This document shows, one piece after another, positions 19,013 to 29,424 of a stretch of DNA of 64,000 nt (its first letter is position 1; each line of letters starts with the position of its first letter). The notes beneath the pieces are model-generated. The model had not been told where the DNA came from, ran no database searches, and saw only the letters and a program-made list of their open reading frames with translations. The stretch is from Mycobacterium cookii (GTDB taxonomy: Bacteria; Actinomycetota; Actinomycetes; Mycobacteriales; Mycobacteriaceae). Made by a program: the position numbers and the translations under genes. The stretch spans positions 1,302,001-1,366,000 of the forward strand of contig NZ_AP022569.1 in the NCBI RefSeq assembly GCF_010727945.1, given 5' to 3'.

Positions 19013-19576
19013 TCATAGGGATGCTCGGCACCGTTTAACGGCTTCGGTCTTGGCGTCGTTGAGCTGATTGACCCGATGGTTGAACTCGTCGGTCCCGGCG
19101 TGCGCGCGGATTGCCTTCGCGACGTCGCGTGCCGCGTCGTCGTAAGCGTTGAGGGCCTCGCGCAGTTCCTGCGACAGCGGACCGTTGCTGTCACCCTCGA
19201 CCGTGTCGGCGCTGTGGTTCAGGGCATCGACGGCCGGCCCCTCGGCGCCGGAGGTGTCGCCGCCCCGGTTGTAGGCCGCGACGAAGTCGTTCACCCGGTC
19301 GACGGCCTCTTTGCTGCTGACGACAAATGACTCGCACACCCGCACCACGGCTTTGGTGGTCAACGACTGCTGACGCTGCGACTCGCGCACGCTCGACGTC
19401 GCAATCGACGCCGACACCGATGCGGACACCGACGCGCGATACGCCGGCGCGATCGCGTTGTCGGCGCCTGGCGTGCCGTCGGTGACGGTGGTGCACCCGA
19501 CGACGGCCATTCCAACTGCCGCGAGGCAGCCGACCGCCCGCGCGGCCGTCCGCCGTCCAAGCCCTCCGATCGCCAC
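19013..19576 (-). CDS. Putative lipoprotein (Rv2240c-like)
   Basis: A 187-residue protein. From GTG 19576 it has a lipoprotein signal peptide: positive start (GRRTAARA), hydrophobic stretch and the lipobox VVGC with Cys28. The mature part is helical and charged ([45 protein letters not shown]) and resembles small mycobacterial secreted helical proteins. The longer open frame to 19705 would bury the signal peptide and is not preferred. It lies divergent from aceE across a 175-bp gap. Function unknown. Confidence 0.7.
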   Translation of the reverse strand: MAIGGLGRRTAARAVGCLAAVGMAVVGCTTVTDGTPGADNAIAPAYRASVSASVSASIATSSVRESQRQQSLTTKAVVRVCESFVVSSKEAVDRVNDFVAAYNRGGDTSGAEGPAVDALNHSADTVEGDSNGPLSQELREALNAYDDAARDVAKAIRAHAGTDEFNHRVNQLNDAKTEAVKRCRASL

Positions 19577-19751
19577 AGGTTGAGACGTTACCGGGTGACG
19601 ATCGCGGACGTCGGCGGCCCGGCTTGCCCGGGCGCTACGCAGTGCGACCCGCGGTGCGGCACGATAGGAGTTACCGAGACCATCCGCGACGGCTCGATCG
19701 GCCACAAGCAGACACCTCCTTCTGGCAAGCCGTCTAGCAAGGAGTAGCGCG

Positions 19752-22544
19752 TTGACTACCGAGTTCGTCCGCCACGATCTGGCGAAGAATCCAACCGGCG
19801 CAAGCGAACCCGACCGCGTGCGGGTGATCCGCGAAGGTGTGGCGTCCTACCTGCCCGACATCGACCCGGAGGAGACCGCCGAGTGGCTGGAGTCCTTCGA
19901 CGAGATGCTGGAGCGCTCGGGCCCGTCGCGGGCGCGGTATGTGATGTTGCGGCTGTTGGAGCGCGCCGGTGAGCAGCGGGTGGCGCTGCCGTCGCTGACG
20001 TCGACCGACTACGTCAACACCATCCCGACCGAGCTGGAACCCTGGTTCCCCGGCGACGAGGACGTCGAACGTCGTTACCGGGCCTGGATCCGATGGAACG
20101 CCGCGATCATGGTGCATCGCGCCCAGCGTCCCGGAGTCGGTGTGGGCGGCCACATTTCGACGTACGCATCGTCGGCGGCGCTCTACGAGGTCGGCTTCAA
20201 CCACTTCTTCCGCGGCAGGTCGCATCCCGGCGGCGGCGATCAGGTGTTCATCCAGGGCCACGCCTCCCCCGGCATCTACGCGCGGGCGTTCCTGGAAGGC
20301 CGGCTTTCGACCGACCAGCTCGACGGCTTCCGCCAGGAGCACAGCCATCCCGGCGGTGGGCTGCCGTCCTATCCGCACCCGCGGCTGATGCCCGACTTCT
20401 GGGAGTTCCCGACGGTGTCGATGGGCCTGGGCCCGATGAACGCGATCTATCAGGCCCGGTTCAACCACTACCTGCATGACCGCGGCATCAAAGACACCTC
20501 CGATCAGCATGTGTGGGCGTTTTTGGGCGACGGCGAGATGGACGAGCCGGAGAGCCGCGGCCTGACGCACGTCGCCGCGCTGGAGGGTCTGGACAATCTG
20601 ACGTTCGTCGTCAACTGCAACCTGCAGCGCCTCGACGGCCCGGTGCGTGGCAACGGCAAGATCATCCAGGAACTGGAATCGTTCTTCCGCGGGGCGGGCT
20701 GGAACGTCATCAAGGTGGTGTGGGGACGCGAGTGGGACGCGCTGCTGCACGCCGACCGCGACGGCGCGCTGGTGAACCTGATGAACAGCACTCCCGACGG
20801 CGACTACCAGACCTACAAGGCCAACGACGGCGCGTATGTGCGCGACCACTTCTTCGGTCGCGATCCGCGGACCAAGGCACTCGTCGAGCCGATGAGCGAC
20901 TCCGAGATCTGGAACCTCAAGCGTGGTGGACACGACTACCGCAAGGTCTACGCGGCCTATCGCGCCGCCGTCGACCATCACGGCCAGCCGACGGTGATTC
21001 TGGCCAAGACCATCAAGGGCTATTCGCTGGGCGCGCACTTCCAGGGCCGCAACGCCACGCACCAGATGAAAAAGCTTGCGCTGCAGGACCTCAAAGACTT
21101 CCGCGACGCAATCCGGATCCCGATCAGTGATGCCCAACTCGAGCAGGATCCCTACCTGCCGCCGTACTACCACCCCGGTCCGGAGGCCCCGGAGATCCGC
21201 TATCTGTTGGAGCGGCGCCACGCGCTGGGCGGCTTCCTACCGGAACGGCGCACCAAGTCCAAGGCACTCACCCTGCCGGGACGCGACATCTATGCGCCGC
21301 TGAAAAAGGGGTCCGGGCACCAGGAAGTGGCCACCACCATGGCGGTGGTGCGGACGTTCAAGGAACTCCTTCGCGACAAGGAAGTTGGGCCGCGCATCGT
21401 CCCGATCATTCCGGACGAGGCGCGTACGTTCGGGATGGACTCGTGGTTCCCGTCGCTGAAGATCTACAACCGAAACGGCCAGCTCTACACCGCCGTCGAC
21501 GCCGATCTCATGCTGGCCTACAAGGAAAGCGAAATCGGCCAGATCCTGCACGAGGGGATCAACGAAGCGGGATCGGTCGCGTCGTTCACCGCGGCCGGCA
21601 CGTCGTATTCGACGCACAACGAGCCGATGATCCCGATCTACATCTTCTATTCGATGTTCGGCTTCCAGCGCACCGGCGACGGACTGTGGGCCGCCGCCGA
21701 CCAGATGTCGCGGGGCTTTACGCTCGGCGCCACCGCGGGGCGCACCACGCTGACCGGTGAGGGCCTGCAGCACGCCGACGGCCACTCGCTGCTGCTGGCG
21801 AACACCAATCCCGCTGTGGTGGCCTACGATCCGGCCTTCGCCTTCGAGATCGCCTTCATCATCGAAAGCGGACTGGCCCGGATGTACGGCTCGGACCCGG
21901 AGAACATCTTCTTCTATCTGACCGTCTACAACGAGCCCTACGTGCAGCCGCCGATGCCGGAGAATTTCGACCCCGAAGGCGTGCTGCGGGGTATCTACCG
22001 CTATCGGCGGGCCACCGAGAGCCGCACCAACTCCGCCAACATCCTGGCGTCCGGGGTCGCGATGCCGGCGGCGTTGCGTGCCGCCGACATGCTGGCCGCC
22101 GAGTGGGATGTCGCCGCCGATGTGTGGTCGGTGACGAGTTGGAGTGAGCTCAACCGCGACGGCGTCGCCATCCAGAAGGAACAACTGCGACACCCGGACC
22201 GACCGGCGGGCGAGGCTTATGTCAGCACCGCGCTGTCCGGGGCGAGGGGCCCGTTCGTCGCCGTGTCGGACTGGATGCGCGCGGTGCCGGAGCAGATCCG
22301 GCCGTGGGTGCCGGGGCGATTCGTCACGCTGGGCACCGACGGGTTCGGCTTCTCCGACACCCGGCCCGCCGCCCGTCGCTTCTTCAACACCGACGCCGAA
22401 TCCCAGGTCGTCGCCGTGCTGGAGGCGCTGGCCCGCGACGGCGAGATCGACCCGTCCGTGCCGGTCGCGGCCGCGCGCCAGTACCGCATCGACGACGTCC
22501 AGGCCGCGCCCGCGCAAACCTCCGACCCCGGACCGGGCGCCTGA
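19752..22544 (+). CDS. aceE: Pyruvate dehydrogenase E1 component, homodimeric
   Basis: A 930-residue E1 enzyme that decarboxylates pyruvate with thiamine diphosphate and passes the acetyl group to the E2 lipoyl domain. The ThDP motif is [14 protein letters not shown] followed by [17 protein letters not shown]. Other landmarks are [28 protein letters not shown] and [11 protein letters not shown]. Length and sequence match the mycobacterial single-chain AceE (Rv2241). The start is a TTG with AAGGAG 8 nt upstream; M. tuberculosis also uses TTG here. Confidence 0.97.
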   Translation: MTTEFVRHDLAKNPTGASEPDRVRVIREGVASYLPDIDPEETAEWLESFDEMLERSGPSRARYVMLRLLERAGEQRVALPSLTSTDYVNTIPTELEPWFPGDEDVERRYRAWIRWNAAIMVHRAQRPGVGVGGHISTYASSAALYEVGFNHFFRGRSHPGGGDQVFIQGHASPGIYARAFLEGRLSTDQLDGFRQEHSHPGGGLPSYPHPRLMPDFWEFPTVSMGLGPMNAIYQARFNHYLHDRGIKDTSDQHVWAFLGDGEMDEPESRGLTHVAALEGLDNLTFVVNCNLQRLDGPVRGNGKIIQELESFFRGAGWNVIKVVWGREWDALLHADRDGALVNLMNSTPDGDYQTYKANDGAYVRDHFFGRDPRTKALVEPMSDSEIWNLKRGGHDYRKVYAAYRAAVDHHGQPTVILAKTIKGYSLGAHFQGRNATHQMKKLALQDLKDFRDAIRIPISDAQLEQDPYLPPYYHPGPEAPEIRYLLERRHALGGFLPERRTKSKALTLPGRDIYAPLKKGSGHQEVATTMAVVRTFKELLRDKEVGPRIVPIIPDEARTFGMDSWFPSLKIYNRNGQLYTAVDADLMLAYKESEIGQILHEGINEAGSVASFTAAGTSYSTHNEPMIPIYIFYSMFGFQRTGDGLWAAADQMSRGFTLGATAGRTTLTGEGLQHADGHSLLLANTNPAVVAYDPAFAFEIAFIIESGLARMYGSDPENIFFYLTVYNEPYVQPPMPENFDPEGVLRGIYRYRRATESRTNSANILASGVAMPAALRAADMLAAEWDVAADVWSVTSWSELNRDGVAIQKEQLRHPDRPAGEAYVSTALSGARGPFVAVSDWMRAVPEQIRPWVPGRFVTLGTDGFGFSDTRPAARRFFNTDAESQVVAVLEALARDGEIDPSVPVAAARQYRIDDVQAAPAQTSDPGPGA

Positions 22545-22594
22545 CCGGCCTGCATTTGGCGGAACCATCCAGATAACTGGCGTAGATTTTAGGG

Positions 22595-23893
22595 GTGCCT
22601 GACAAGAAGCTTCCGGCGCCGCGGTCGACGCTGGAACTGCTGGACAACGTGCCGGAGTCATTGCTGCGACGGCTGAAGCAGTATTCCGGACGGTTCTCCA
22701 CCCAGGCGGTGGCGGCCATGCAAGACCGGTTGCCGTTCTTCGCCGAACTGGAAGCCTCTCAGCGGGCCAGCTTGGCGTTGGTGGTGCAGACCGCCGTGGC
22801 GAACTTCGTGGAGTGGATGACCGACCCGGACAGCAACGTCAACTACACCGCCCGCGCGTTCGAACTGATGCCGCAGGACCTCACCCGGCGGATGCCCTTG
22901 CGCCATTCCGTGGACATGGTGCGGGTGACCATGGAGTACTTCGAAGAGGTCGCTCCGCTGCTGACCCGGGACGAAGAGCAGCTGACCGCGCTGACGCTGG
23001 GGATTCTCAAGTACAGCCGCGATCTGGCGTTCAGTGCCGCCACCGCCTACGCCGATGCGGCCGAGGCACGCGGCACCTGGGACAGCCGAATGGAGGCAAG
23101 CGTCGTGGACGCCGTGGTGCGCGGCGACACCGGCCCCGAGCTGTTGTCCCGCGCGGCGGCACTGAACTGGGACACCACCGCACCGGCGACGGTCGTCGTG
23201 GGCACGCCGCCGGCGGGCCAGGAAAGCAGCGCCAGCCAAGACGTTCGCGACATCGCCACCCACCACGGCCGCGCCGCGCTCACCGACGTGCACGGCACGT
23301 ATCTGGTGGCGATCGTCTCCGGCCAGCTGACACAGACCGACAAGGTTTTCGGCGCCCTGCTCGACGCCTTCTCCGACGGGCCGGTGGTGATCGGCCCGAC
23401 GGCGCCGATGCTGACCGCCGCCTATCACAGCGCCAGCGAGGCGATTTCCGGGATGAACGCCGTAGCCGGCTGGCAGGGCGCGCCACGGCCGGTGCTGGCG
23501 CGCGAGCTGCTACCCGAGCGGGCGTTGATGGGCGACGCGTCGGCCGTCGCGGCGTTGCACACCGACGTGATGCGCCCGTTGGCCGACGCGGGACCCACGC
23601 TCACCGAGACGCTCGACGCGTATCTCGACTGCGGCGGCGCGATCGAAGCCTGCGCCCGCAAGTTGTTCGTTCATCCAAACACCGTGCGCTACCGATTGCG
23701 CCGGATCGCCGACTTCACCGGGCGTGATCCCACCCTGCCGCGCGACGCCTACGTCCTCCGCGTGGCCGCCACCGTCGGCCATCTCGCATACCAAGCGCAG
23801 CATTCCAGCCTCGCAAGTGACATCGTGACGCCCGTCACGCGACCGATCGAAAAAGAGTTGGTGGTGCCGTCCAAGACGGTCCCGAGCGGGTGA
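22595..23893 (+). CDS. mabR: FAS-II operon regulator MabR (PucR-type HTH)
   Basis: A 432-residue PucR/CdaR-like regulator. The long N-terminal region is helical. The C-terminal HTH (about 345-395) reads YLDCGGAIEACARKLFVHPNTVRYRLRRIADFTG. Position directly upstream of fabD matches Rv2242, shown in mycobacteria to be MabR, which controls the fasII operon and senses long-chain acyl-CoA. The start is GTG 22595. A 25-bp inverted repeat downstream, before fabD, is a candidate target site. Confidence 0.92.
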   Translation: MPDKKLPAPRSTLELLDNVPESLLRRLKQYSGRFSTQAVAAMQDRLPFFAELEASQRASLALVVQTAVANFVEWMTDPDSNVNYTARAFELMPQDLTRRMPLRHSVDMVRVTMEYFEEVAPLLTRDEEQLTALTLGILKYSRDLAFSAATAYADAAEARGTWDSRMEASVVDAVVRGDTGPELLSRAAALNWDTTAPATVVVGTPPAGQESSASQDVRDIATHHGRAALTDVHGTYLVAIVSGQLTQTDKVFGALLDAFSDGPVVIGPTAPMLTAAYHSASEAISGMNAVAGWQGAPRPVLARELLPERALMGDASAVAALHTDVMRPLADAGPTLTETLDAYLDCGGAIEACARKLFVHPNTVRYRLRRIADFTGRDPTLPRDAYVLRVAATVGHLAYQAQHSSLASDIVTPVTRPIEKELVVPSKTVPSG

Positions 23894-23932
23894 CAGATCG
23901 CGGCTTGATCTCGAATACGTCGCATCGAGCGC

Positions 23933-23957
23933 GTTTTTGTGGGGTTTCCACAAAAAC
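23933..23957. promoter_or_regulatory. Inverted repeat in the fabD promoter, candidate MabR operator
   Basis: Arms GTTTTTGTGG (23933-23942) and CCACAAAAAC (23948-23957) are perfect complements around a 5-base spacer, 65 bp upstream of the fabD start. MabR is known to bind this promoter in M. tuberculosis; I infer but cannot prove that this repeat is the contact site. It might alternatively act as a hairpin ending the mabR message. Confidence 0.6.
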
Positions 23958-24021
23958 CTAAGACAAGGTTCATAATCTGTTACACCGCGCAAAACCGTCT
24001 TCACAGTGTTCCCTTAAGAAC

Positions 24022-24930
24022 GTGATTGCGTTACTCGCGCCCGGACAAGGGTCGCAGACCGAGGGCATGCTGTCGCCGTGGCTGGAACTGCCTGGCGCCG
24101 CGGACCGGCTGTCGGCATGGTCGACGGCCGGCGGACTGGACCTCGCACGGCTGGGCACCACCGCCTCGACCGAGGAAATCACCAACACCGCGATCGCCCA
24201 GCCCCTGATCGTCGCCGCCACGCTGCTGGCCCACGAGGAGTTGACTCGCCACGGCCTGTCGGCCGACAACAATGCCGTCGTGGCCGGCCACTCGGTCGGC
24301 GAAATCGCCGCCTACGCAATCGCCGGGGTGATCTCCGCCGACGACGCCGTGGCGCTGGCCGCGACCCGCGGTGCCGAAATGGCCAAGGCCTGCGCCACCG
24401 AGCCGACCGGCATGTCCGCGGTGCTCGGCGGCGACGAGGCCGAGGTGCTTGCCCGGCTCGAGGAGCTCGACCTGGTGCCGGCCAACCGCAATGCTGCGGG
24501 TCAGATCGTGGCCGCCGGACGGCTCAATGCGCTGGAAAAGCTCGCCGAAGACCCACCGGCCAAGGCGCGGGTGCGTGCCCTCGGCGTCGCCGGCGCCTTC
24601 CACACCGAGTTCATGGCGTCGGCCCTCGACGGCTACGCCGCCGCGGCGCAGAACGTGACGACCGCCGAGCCGACCGCCGTCCTGCTGTCCAACCGCGACG
24701 GCCAGCCGGTGAGCTCCGCGAGTGACGCGATGGACAAACTCGTCGCGCAGTTGACCCGTCCGGTCCGTTGGGACCTGTGCTCCGAGACGCTCCGTCAGCG
24801 CGAAGTCACGGCGATCGTGGAGTTTCCGCCCGCCGGAGCGCTGTCCGGCATCGCCAAGCGTGAACTTCGCGGGGTTCCGACGCGCGCCATCAAGACACCC
24901 GCAGACCTGGATGGTTTGACGGAGCTCTAA
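24022..24930 (+). CDS. fabD: Malonyl-CoA:ACP transacylase
   Basis: A 302-residue acyltransferase that loads malonate onto AcpM for FAS-II. The catalytic Ser91 is in VVAGHSVGEIAAY, the Gln in ALLAPGQGSQTEGM forms the oxyanion region, and the His in VAGAFHTEFM completes the active site. GTG 24022 is the start. First gene of the operon fabD-acpM-kasA-kasB-accD6, as in M. tuberculosis (Rv2243). Confidence 0.97.
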   Translation: MIALLAPGQGSQTEGMLSPWLELPGAADRLSAWSTAGGLDLARLGTTASTEEITNTAIAQPLIVAATLLAHEELTRHGLSADNNAVVAGHSVGEIAAYAIAGVISADDAVALAATRGAEMAKACATEPTGMSAVLGGDEAEVLARLEELDLVPANRNAAGQIVAAGRLNALEKLAEDPPAKARVRALGVAGAFHTEFMASALDGYAAAAQNVTTAEPTAVLLSNRDGQPVSSASDAMDKLVAQLTRPVRWDLCSETLRQREVTAIVEFPPAGALSGIAKRELRGVPTRAIKTPADLDGLTEL

Positions 24931-25030
24931 ACCGTTGGCCGCCAAGCCACATCACTGAAGCTGTTCATCACTACAACCGCATACGCACGTAAATCAGCAG
25001 TACACAACACATTACGAAGGGAAACACAAC

Positions 25031-25357
25031 GTGTCCGTCAGCCAGGAAGAAATCATCGCCGGGATCGCTGAGATCATCGAAGAGGTCACCGGTATCGAGC
25101 CGTCGGAGATCACCCCGGAGAAGTCCTTCGTCGATGACCTTGACATCGACTCGCTGTCGATGGTCGAGATCGCGGTGCAGACCGAAGACAAGTACGGCGT
25201 GAAGATCCCGGACGAGGACTTGGCCGGCCTGCGCACCGTCGGTGACGTGGTCAACTACATCCAGAAGCTCGAGGAAGAGAACCCCGAGGCCGCCCAGGCG
25301 CTGCGCGCGAAGTTCGAGGCGGAGAGCCCTTCGCAGGTGGAAGCAGACCACCAGTGA
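25031..25357 (+). CDS. acpM: Meromycolate extension acyl carrier protein
   Basis: A 108-residue ACP. The phosphopantetheine site is Ser41 in [11 protein letters not shown]. The extended C-terminal tail ([22 protein letters not shown]) after residue 80 distinguishes AcpM from ordinary ACPs and is typical of mycobacteria. It carries growing meromycolate chains through FAS-II. The GTG start follows AAGGG; the 100 bp before it is unusually AT-rich for the region. Its TGA overlaps the kasA GTG by 4 nt (GTGA). Confidence 0.97.
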   Translation: MSVSQEEIIAGIAEIIEEVTGIEPSEITPEKSFVDDLDIDSLSMVEIAVQTEDKYGVKIPDEDLAGLRTVGDVVNYIQKLEEENPEAAQALRAKFEAESPSQVEADHQ

Positions 25358-26604
25358 CCAAACCTTCCACTGCTAACGGCGGTTACCCCAATGTGGTGGT
25401 AACCGCCGTCACGGCGACGACATCGATCGCGCCTGACATCGAGGGCACGTGGAAGGGTTTGCTGGCCGGCGAGAGCGGCATCCACGTGCTCGAAGACGAG
25501 TTCGTGACCAAGTGGGACCTGCCGGTGAAGATCGGTGGGCACCTCAAAGAATCGCCCGACGATCACATGGGCCGCCTCGACATGCGCCGGATGTCCTACG
25601 TCCAGCGGATGGCCAAGCACATCAGCGGTCAGCTCTGGGAGAGCGCCGGTAGCCCGGAGGTCGACCCGGACCGTTTCGCGGTCGTGGTCGGCACCGGTCT
25701 CGGTGGCGCCGAGAAGATCGTCGAGACCTACGACCTGATGAACGAGGGCGGGCCCCGCAAGGTGTCGCCGCTGGCCGTGCAGATGATCATGCCCAACGGC
25801 GCTGCGGCCGTCGTCGGTCTCCAGCTCGGCGCCCGCGCCGGCGTGATCACCCCGGTGTCGGCCTGTTCGTCGGGCTCGGAGGCCATTGCGCACGCGTGGC
25901 GTCAAATCGTGATGGGCGACGCGGACTTCGCCGTCTGCGGTGGCGTCGAGGGCAACATCGAGGCACTGCCGATCGCGGCGTTCTCGATGATGCGCGCGAT
26001 GTCGACCAATAACGACAACCCCGAGGGCGCGTCTCGTCCGTTCGACAAGAACCGCGACGGGTTCGTCTTCGGCGAGGCCGGCGCGATGATGATCATCGAG
26101 ACCGAGGAACACGCCAAGGCCCGTGGTGCCAAGCCGCTGGCCCGGTTGCTCGGTGCGGGCATCACGTCGGACGCCTTCCACATGGTGGCCCCGGCCGCTG
26201 ATGGTCTGCGTGCCGGAAAGGCGATGGCGCGCTCCTTGGAGCTTGCGGGCATCTCGGCCAAGGACATCGACCACATCAACGCCCACGCGACCGCCACTCC
26301 GATCGGCGACACGGCGGAGGCCAACGCTATCCGGGCGGCCGGCTGCGAACATGCGGCCATCTACGCGCCCAAGGGCGCGCTGGGCCACTCCATCGGCGCG
26401 GTGGGTGCTCTGGAGTCGGTGTTGACGGTGCTCACGCTGCGAGACGGCGTGATTCCGCCGACACTTAACTACGAGACACCTGATCCCGAGATCAACCTCG
26501 ATGTTGTTGCGGGCGAGCCACGTTACGGCGACTACCAGTACGCCATCAACAACTCGTTCGGCTTCGGCGGACACAACGTCGCGTTGGCCTTCGGGCGGTA
26601 CTGA
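25354..26604 (+). CDS. kasA: Beta-ketoacyl-ACP synthase KasA
   Basis: A 416-residue condensing enzyme extending acyl-AcpM with malonyl-AcpM in mycolic acid synthesis. The Cys-His-His triad is visible: Cys171 in [10 protein letters not shown], His in [11 protein letters not shown] and His in [12 protein letters not shown]. Length equals that of M. tuberculosis KasA. GTGA overlap with acpM indicates translational coupling. Target of thiolactomycin-type inhibitors in the family. Confidence 0.97.
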   Translation: MTKPSTANGGYPNVVVTAVTATTSIAPDIEGTWKGLLAGESGIHVLEDEFVTKWDLPVKIGGHLKESPDDHMGRLDMRRMSYVQRMAKHISGQLWESAGSPEVDPDRFAVVVGTGLGGAEKIVETYDLMNEGGPRKVSPLAVQMIMPNGAAAVVGLQLGARAGVITPVSACSSGSEAIAHAWRQIVMGDADFAVCGGVEGNIEALPIAAFSMMRAMSTNNDNPEGASRPFDKNRDGFVFGEAGAMMIIETEEHAKARGAKPLARLLGAGITSDAFHMVAPAADGLRAGKAMARSLELAGISAKDIDHINAHATATPIGDTAEANAIRAAGCEHAAIYAPKGALGHSIGAVGALESVLTVLTLRDGVIPPTLNYETPDPEINLDVVAGEPRYGDYQYAINNSFGFGGHNVALAFGRY

Positions 26605-26687
26605 GGTTCGAAGCGTCCGGCGATGATGCGGTCGCGAACTGCCCGAGTGAGTAGTCGGACACCGAGAAAGGAAAGTTCGAAAGACCC

Positions 26688-27956
26688 ATGTCAACAGCGT
26701 CGACGTTGGCCACAGGCAACGGTTTCCCCAACGTAGTCGTCACCGGTATCGCGATGACGACCGCATTGGCATCGGATGCCGAGACCACCTGGAAGCTGCT
26801 GCTGGACGGGCAAAGTGGAATCCGCACGCTCGAAGACCCCTTCGTCGAGGAGTTCGACCTGCCGGTTCGTATCGGTGGACATCTGCTCGAGGAGTTCGAT
26901 AGTCAGTTGACGCGGGTCGAAAACCGCCGGATGGGCTACCTGCAGAAGATGGCCACCGTGCTGGGCCGTCGGGTGTGGGAGAACGCGGGATCACCCGAGG
27001 CGGACACCAACCGGTTGGCAGTGTCGATCGGGACCGGCATGGGCTCGAGCGAAGAGCTGGTGCTGGCCTATGACGACATGCGGGTGCGCGGTATGCGGGC
27101 CGTGTCGCCGCTGGCCGTGCAGATGTACATGCCCAACGGCGCCGCCGCGGCGGTCGGGCTGCAGCGGCAGGCCAAGGCTGGGGTGCTGACCCCGGTGTCG
27201 GCCTGCGCATCCGGTTCGGAGGGCATCGCGCGGGCCTGGCAGCAGATCGTGCTCGGCGAAGCCGACATCGCGGTCTGCGGCGGCGTCGAGACCAAGATCG
27301 AGGCGGTGCCGATCGCCGGGTTCGCCCAGATGCGCATCGTGATGTCGACCACCAACGACGACCCGGCCGGTGCGTGCCGCCCGTTCGACAAAGACCGGAA
27401 CGGTTTCGTGTTCGGCGAGGGCGGCGCGCTGATGGTCATCGAGACCGAGGAGCACGCCAAGGCTCGCGGCGCCAACATCCTGGCCCGGCTGATGGGCGCC
27501 AGCGTCACCTCGGACGGCTTCCACATGGTGGCGCCGGACCCCAACGGCGAGCGGGCGGGACACGCGATGACGCGGGCGATCCAGCTCGCCGGCCTCACCC
27601 CGGCCGACATCCATCACGTCAACGCCCACGCCACCGGGACGTCGGTCGGCGACGTGGCCGAAGGTAAAGCCATCAACAACGCACTCGGCCCGCACGGCGG
27701 AAACGCAGTGGTCTTCGCGCCCAAGGGTGCGCTCGGCCACTCGGTCGGTGCGGTCGGCGCGGTGGAGTCGATCCTGACCGTGCTGGCGCTGCGCGATCAG
27801 ATCGTCCCGGCCACCTTGAACCTGGTGAACCTCGATCCGGAGGTCGACCTGGATGTGGTGGCAGGTCAGCCCCGAGCAGGCGATTACCAGTACGCGATCA
27901 ACAACTCGTTCGGATTTGGCGGGCACAACGTGGCCCTCACCTTCGGTCGCTACTGA
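26688..27956 (+). CDS. kasB: Beta-ketoacyl-ACP synthase KasB
   Basis: A 422-residue paralogue of KasA with the same triad: Cys173 in [10 protein letters not shown], His in [11 protein letters not shown] and His in [12 protein letters not shown]. KasB completes full-length meromycolates and in pathogens influences acid-fastness. A potential site AGAAAGGAAAG precedes ATG 26688. The 83 bp between kasA and kasB shows no clear promoter, in keeping with one operon. Confidence 0.97.
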   Translation: MSTASTLATGNGFPNVVVTGIAMTTALASDAETTWKLLLDGQSGIRTLEDPFVEEFDLPVRIGGHLLEEFDSQLTRVENRRMGYLQKMATVLGRRVWENAGSPEADTNRLAVSIGTGMGSSEELVLAYDDMRVRGMRAVSPLAVQMYMPNGAAAAVGLQRQAKAGVLTPVSACASGSEGIARAWQQIVLGEADIAVCGGVETKIEAVPIAGFAQMRIVMSTTNDDPAGACRPFDKDRNGFVFGEGGALMVIETEEHAKARGANILARLMGASVTSDGFHMVAPDPNGERAGHAMTRAIQLAGLTPADIHHVNAHATGTSVGDVAEGKAINNALGPHGGNAVVFAPKGALGHSVGAVGAVESILTVLALRDQIVPATLNLVNLDPEVDLDVVAGQPRAGDYQYAINNSFGFGGHNVALTFGRY

Positions 27957-27994
27957 TCAACTACACAGTGGACCCCACCCAGAGGAGAAGTCCG

Positions 27995-29416
27995 ATGACC
28001 ACCTTGGTCCCCGAGGCGATCGACGAGTCACTCGATCCGCGCGATCCGCTGCTGCGACTGAGCCGGTTCTTCGACCCCGGCACCCTCGAACTGCTGCACG
28101 AGCGCGACCGCTCTGGCGTGCTGGCGGCCGGCGGTACCGTCAACGGGCTGCGCACCATTGCGTTCGCCACCGACGGGACCGTGATGGGCGGCGCGATGGG
28201 CCTCGAGGGTTGCACCCACATCGTCAACGCCTACGACACCGCCATCGAGGAGCAAAGCCCGATCGTGGGTATCTGGCACTCCGGCGGCGCACGGCTGGCC
28301 GAGGGTGTGAAGGCGTTACATGCGGTCGGCCTGGTGTTCGAGGCGATGATCCGGGCTTCGGGCTACGTACCGCAGATCTCGGTCGTGGTGGGTTTCGCCG
28401 CGGGCGGCGCGGCCTACGGGCCTGCGCTCACCGACGTCGTCGTCATGGCGCCCGAGGGCCGCGTGTTCGTCACCGGTCCCGACGTGGTGCGCAGTGTCAC
28501 CGGCGAAGACGTGGACATGGCTTCGCTGGGTGGCCCTGACACGCACCACAAGAAGTCCGGGGTGTGCCACATCGTCGCCGACGACGAGTCCGACGCCTAT
28601 GAGCGCGGCCGCCGGCTGGTCGGATTGTTCTGCCAGCAAGGACATTTCGACCGCAGCAAGGCCGAGGCGCACGACACCGATCTGCACGCGTTGCTGCCGG
28701 ATTCGCCGCGGCGGGCCTACGAGGTGCGTCCGCTGGTCACCGCATTACTCGACGACGATGCCCCGTTCGAAGAGTTCCAGGCCAAGTGGGCGCCGTCGAT
28801 GGTGGTCGGCCTGGGCCGGTTGTCTGGACGCTCGGTGGGCGTGCTGGCGAACAACCCGCTACGGCTCGGCGGCTGCCTCAACTCCGAAAGTGCCGAGAAG
28901 GCAGCACGTTTCGTACGACTGTGCGACGCATTCGGCATCCCGCTGATCGTGATCGTCGATGTGCCGGGCTACCTGCCCGGTGTTGACCAGGAGTGGGGCG
29001 GCGTCGTTCGCCGCGGCGCCAAGCTGCTGCACGCATTCGGCGAGGCCACCGTTCCGCGCGTCACCCTGGTCACCCGAAAGATCTACGGCGGGGCATACAT
29101 CGCGATGAACTCGCGGTCGCTGGGCGCCACCAAGGTGTTCGCCTGGCCCGACGCCGAGGTCGCCGTGATGGGCGCCAAAGCGGCCGTCGGCATCCTGCAC
29201 AAGAAGAAGCTGGCCGCCGCGCCCGACCACGAGCGCGAAGCGCTGCACGACGAGCTCGCCGCCGAGCACGAGCGGATCGCCGGTGGGGTGGACAACGCCA
29301 TCGAGATCGGCGTGGTCGACGAGAAGATCGATCCCGCCCACACCCGCAGCAAGCTCACCGAGGCACTGGCTCAGGCGCCGGCCCGGCGTGGGCGCCACAA
29401 GAACATCCCGCTGTAA
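27995..29416 (+). CDS. accD6: Acyl-CoA carboxylase carboxyltransferase beta subunit
   Basis: A 473-residue carboxyltransferase, the same length as AccD6 of M. tuberculosis (Rv2247). With the AccA3 subunit it makes malonyl-CoA, the substrate that FabD transfers. Visible features are LLHERDRSGVLAAGGTVNG, the oxyanion-hole stretches VGIWHSGGARLAEG and VVVGFAAGGAAYGPAL in the N half, and DVPGYLPGVDQEWGGVVRRGAKLLHA with RKIYGGAYIAMNS in the C half. ATG 27995 follows AGAGGAGAAG. It closes the FAS-II operon. Confidence 0.95.
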   Translation: MTTLVPEAIDESLDPRDPLLRLSRFFDPGTLELLHERDRSGVLAAGGTVNGLRTIAFATDGTVMGGAMGLEGCTHIVNAYDTAIEEQSPIVGIWHSGGARLAEGVKALHAVGLVFEAMIRASGYVPQISVVVGFAAGGAAYGPALTDVVVMAPEGRVFVTGPDVVRSVTGEDVDMASLGGPDTHHKKSGVCHIVADDESDAYERGRRLVGLFCQQGHFDRSKAEAHDTDLHALLPDSPRRAYEVRPLVTALLDDDAPFEEFQAKWAPSMVVGLGRLSGRSVGVLANNPLRLGGCLNSESAEKAARFVRLCDAFGIPLIVIVDVPGYLPGVDQEWGGVVRRGAKLLHAFGEATVPRVTLVTRKIYGGAYIAMNSRSLGATKVFAWPDAEVAVMGAKAAVGILHKKKLAAAPDHEREALHDELAAEHERIAGGVDNAIEIGVVDEKIDPAHTRSKLTEALAQAPARRGRHKNIPL

Positions 29417-29424
29417 TAGGCGCG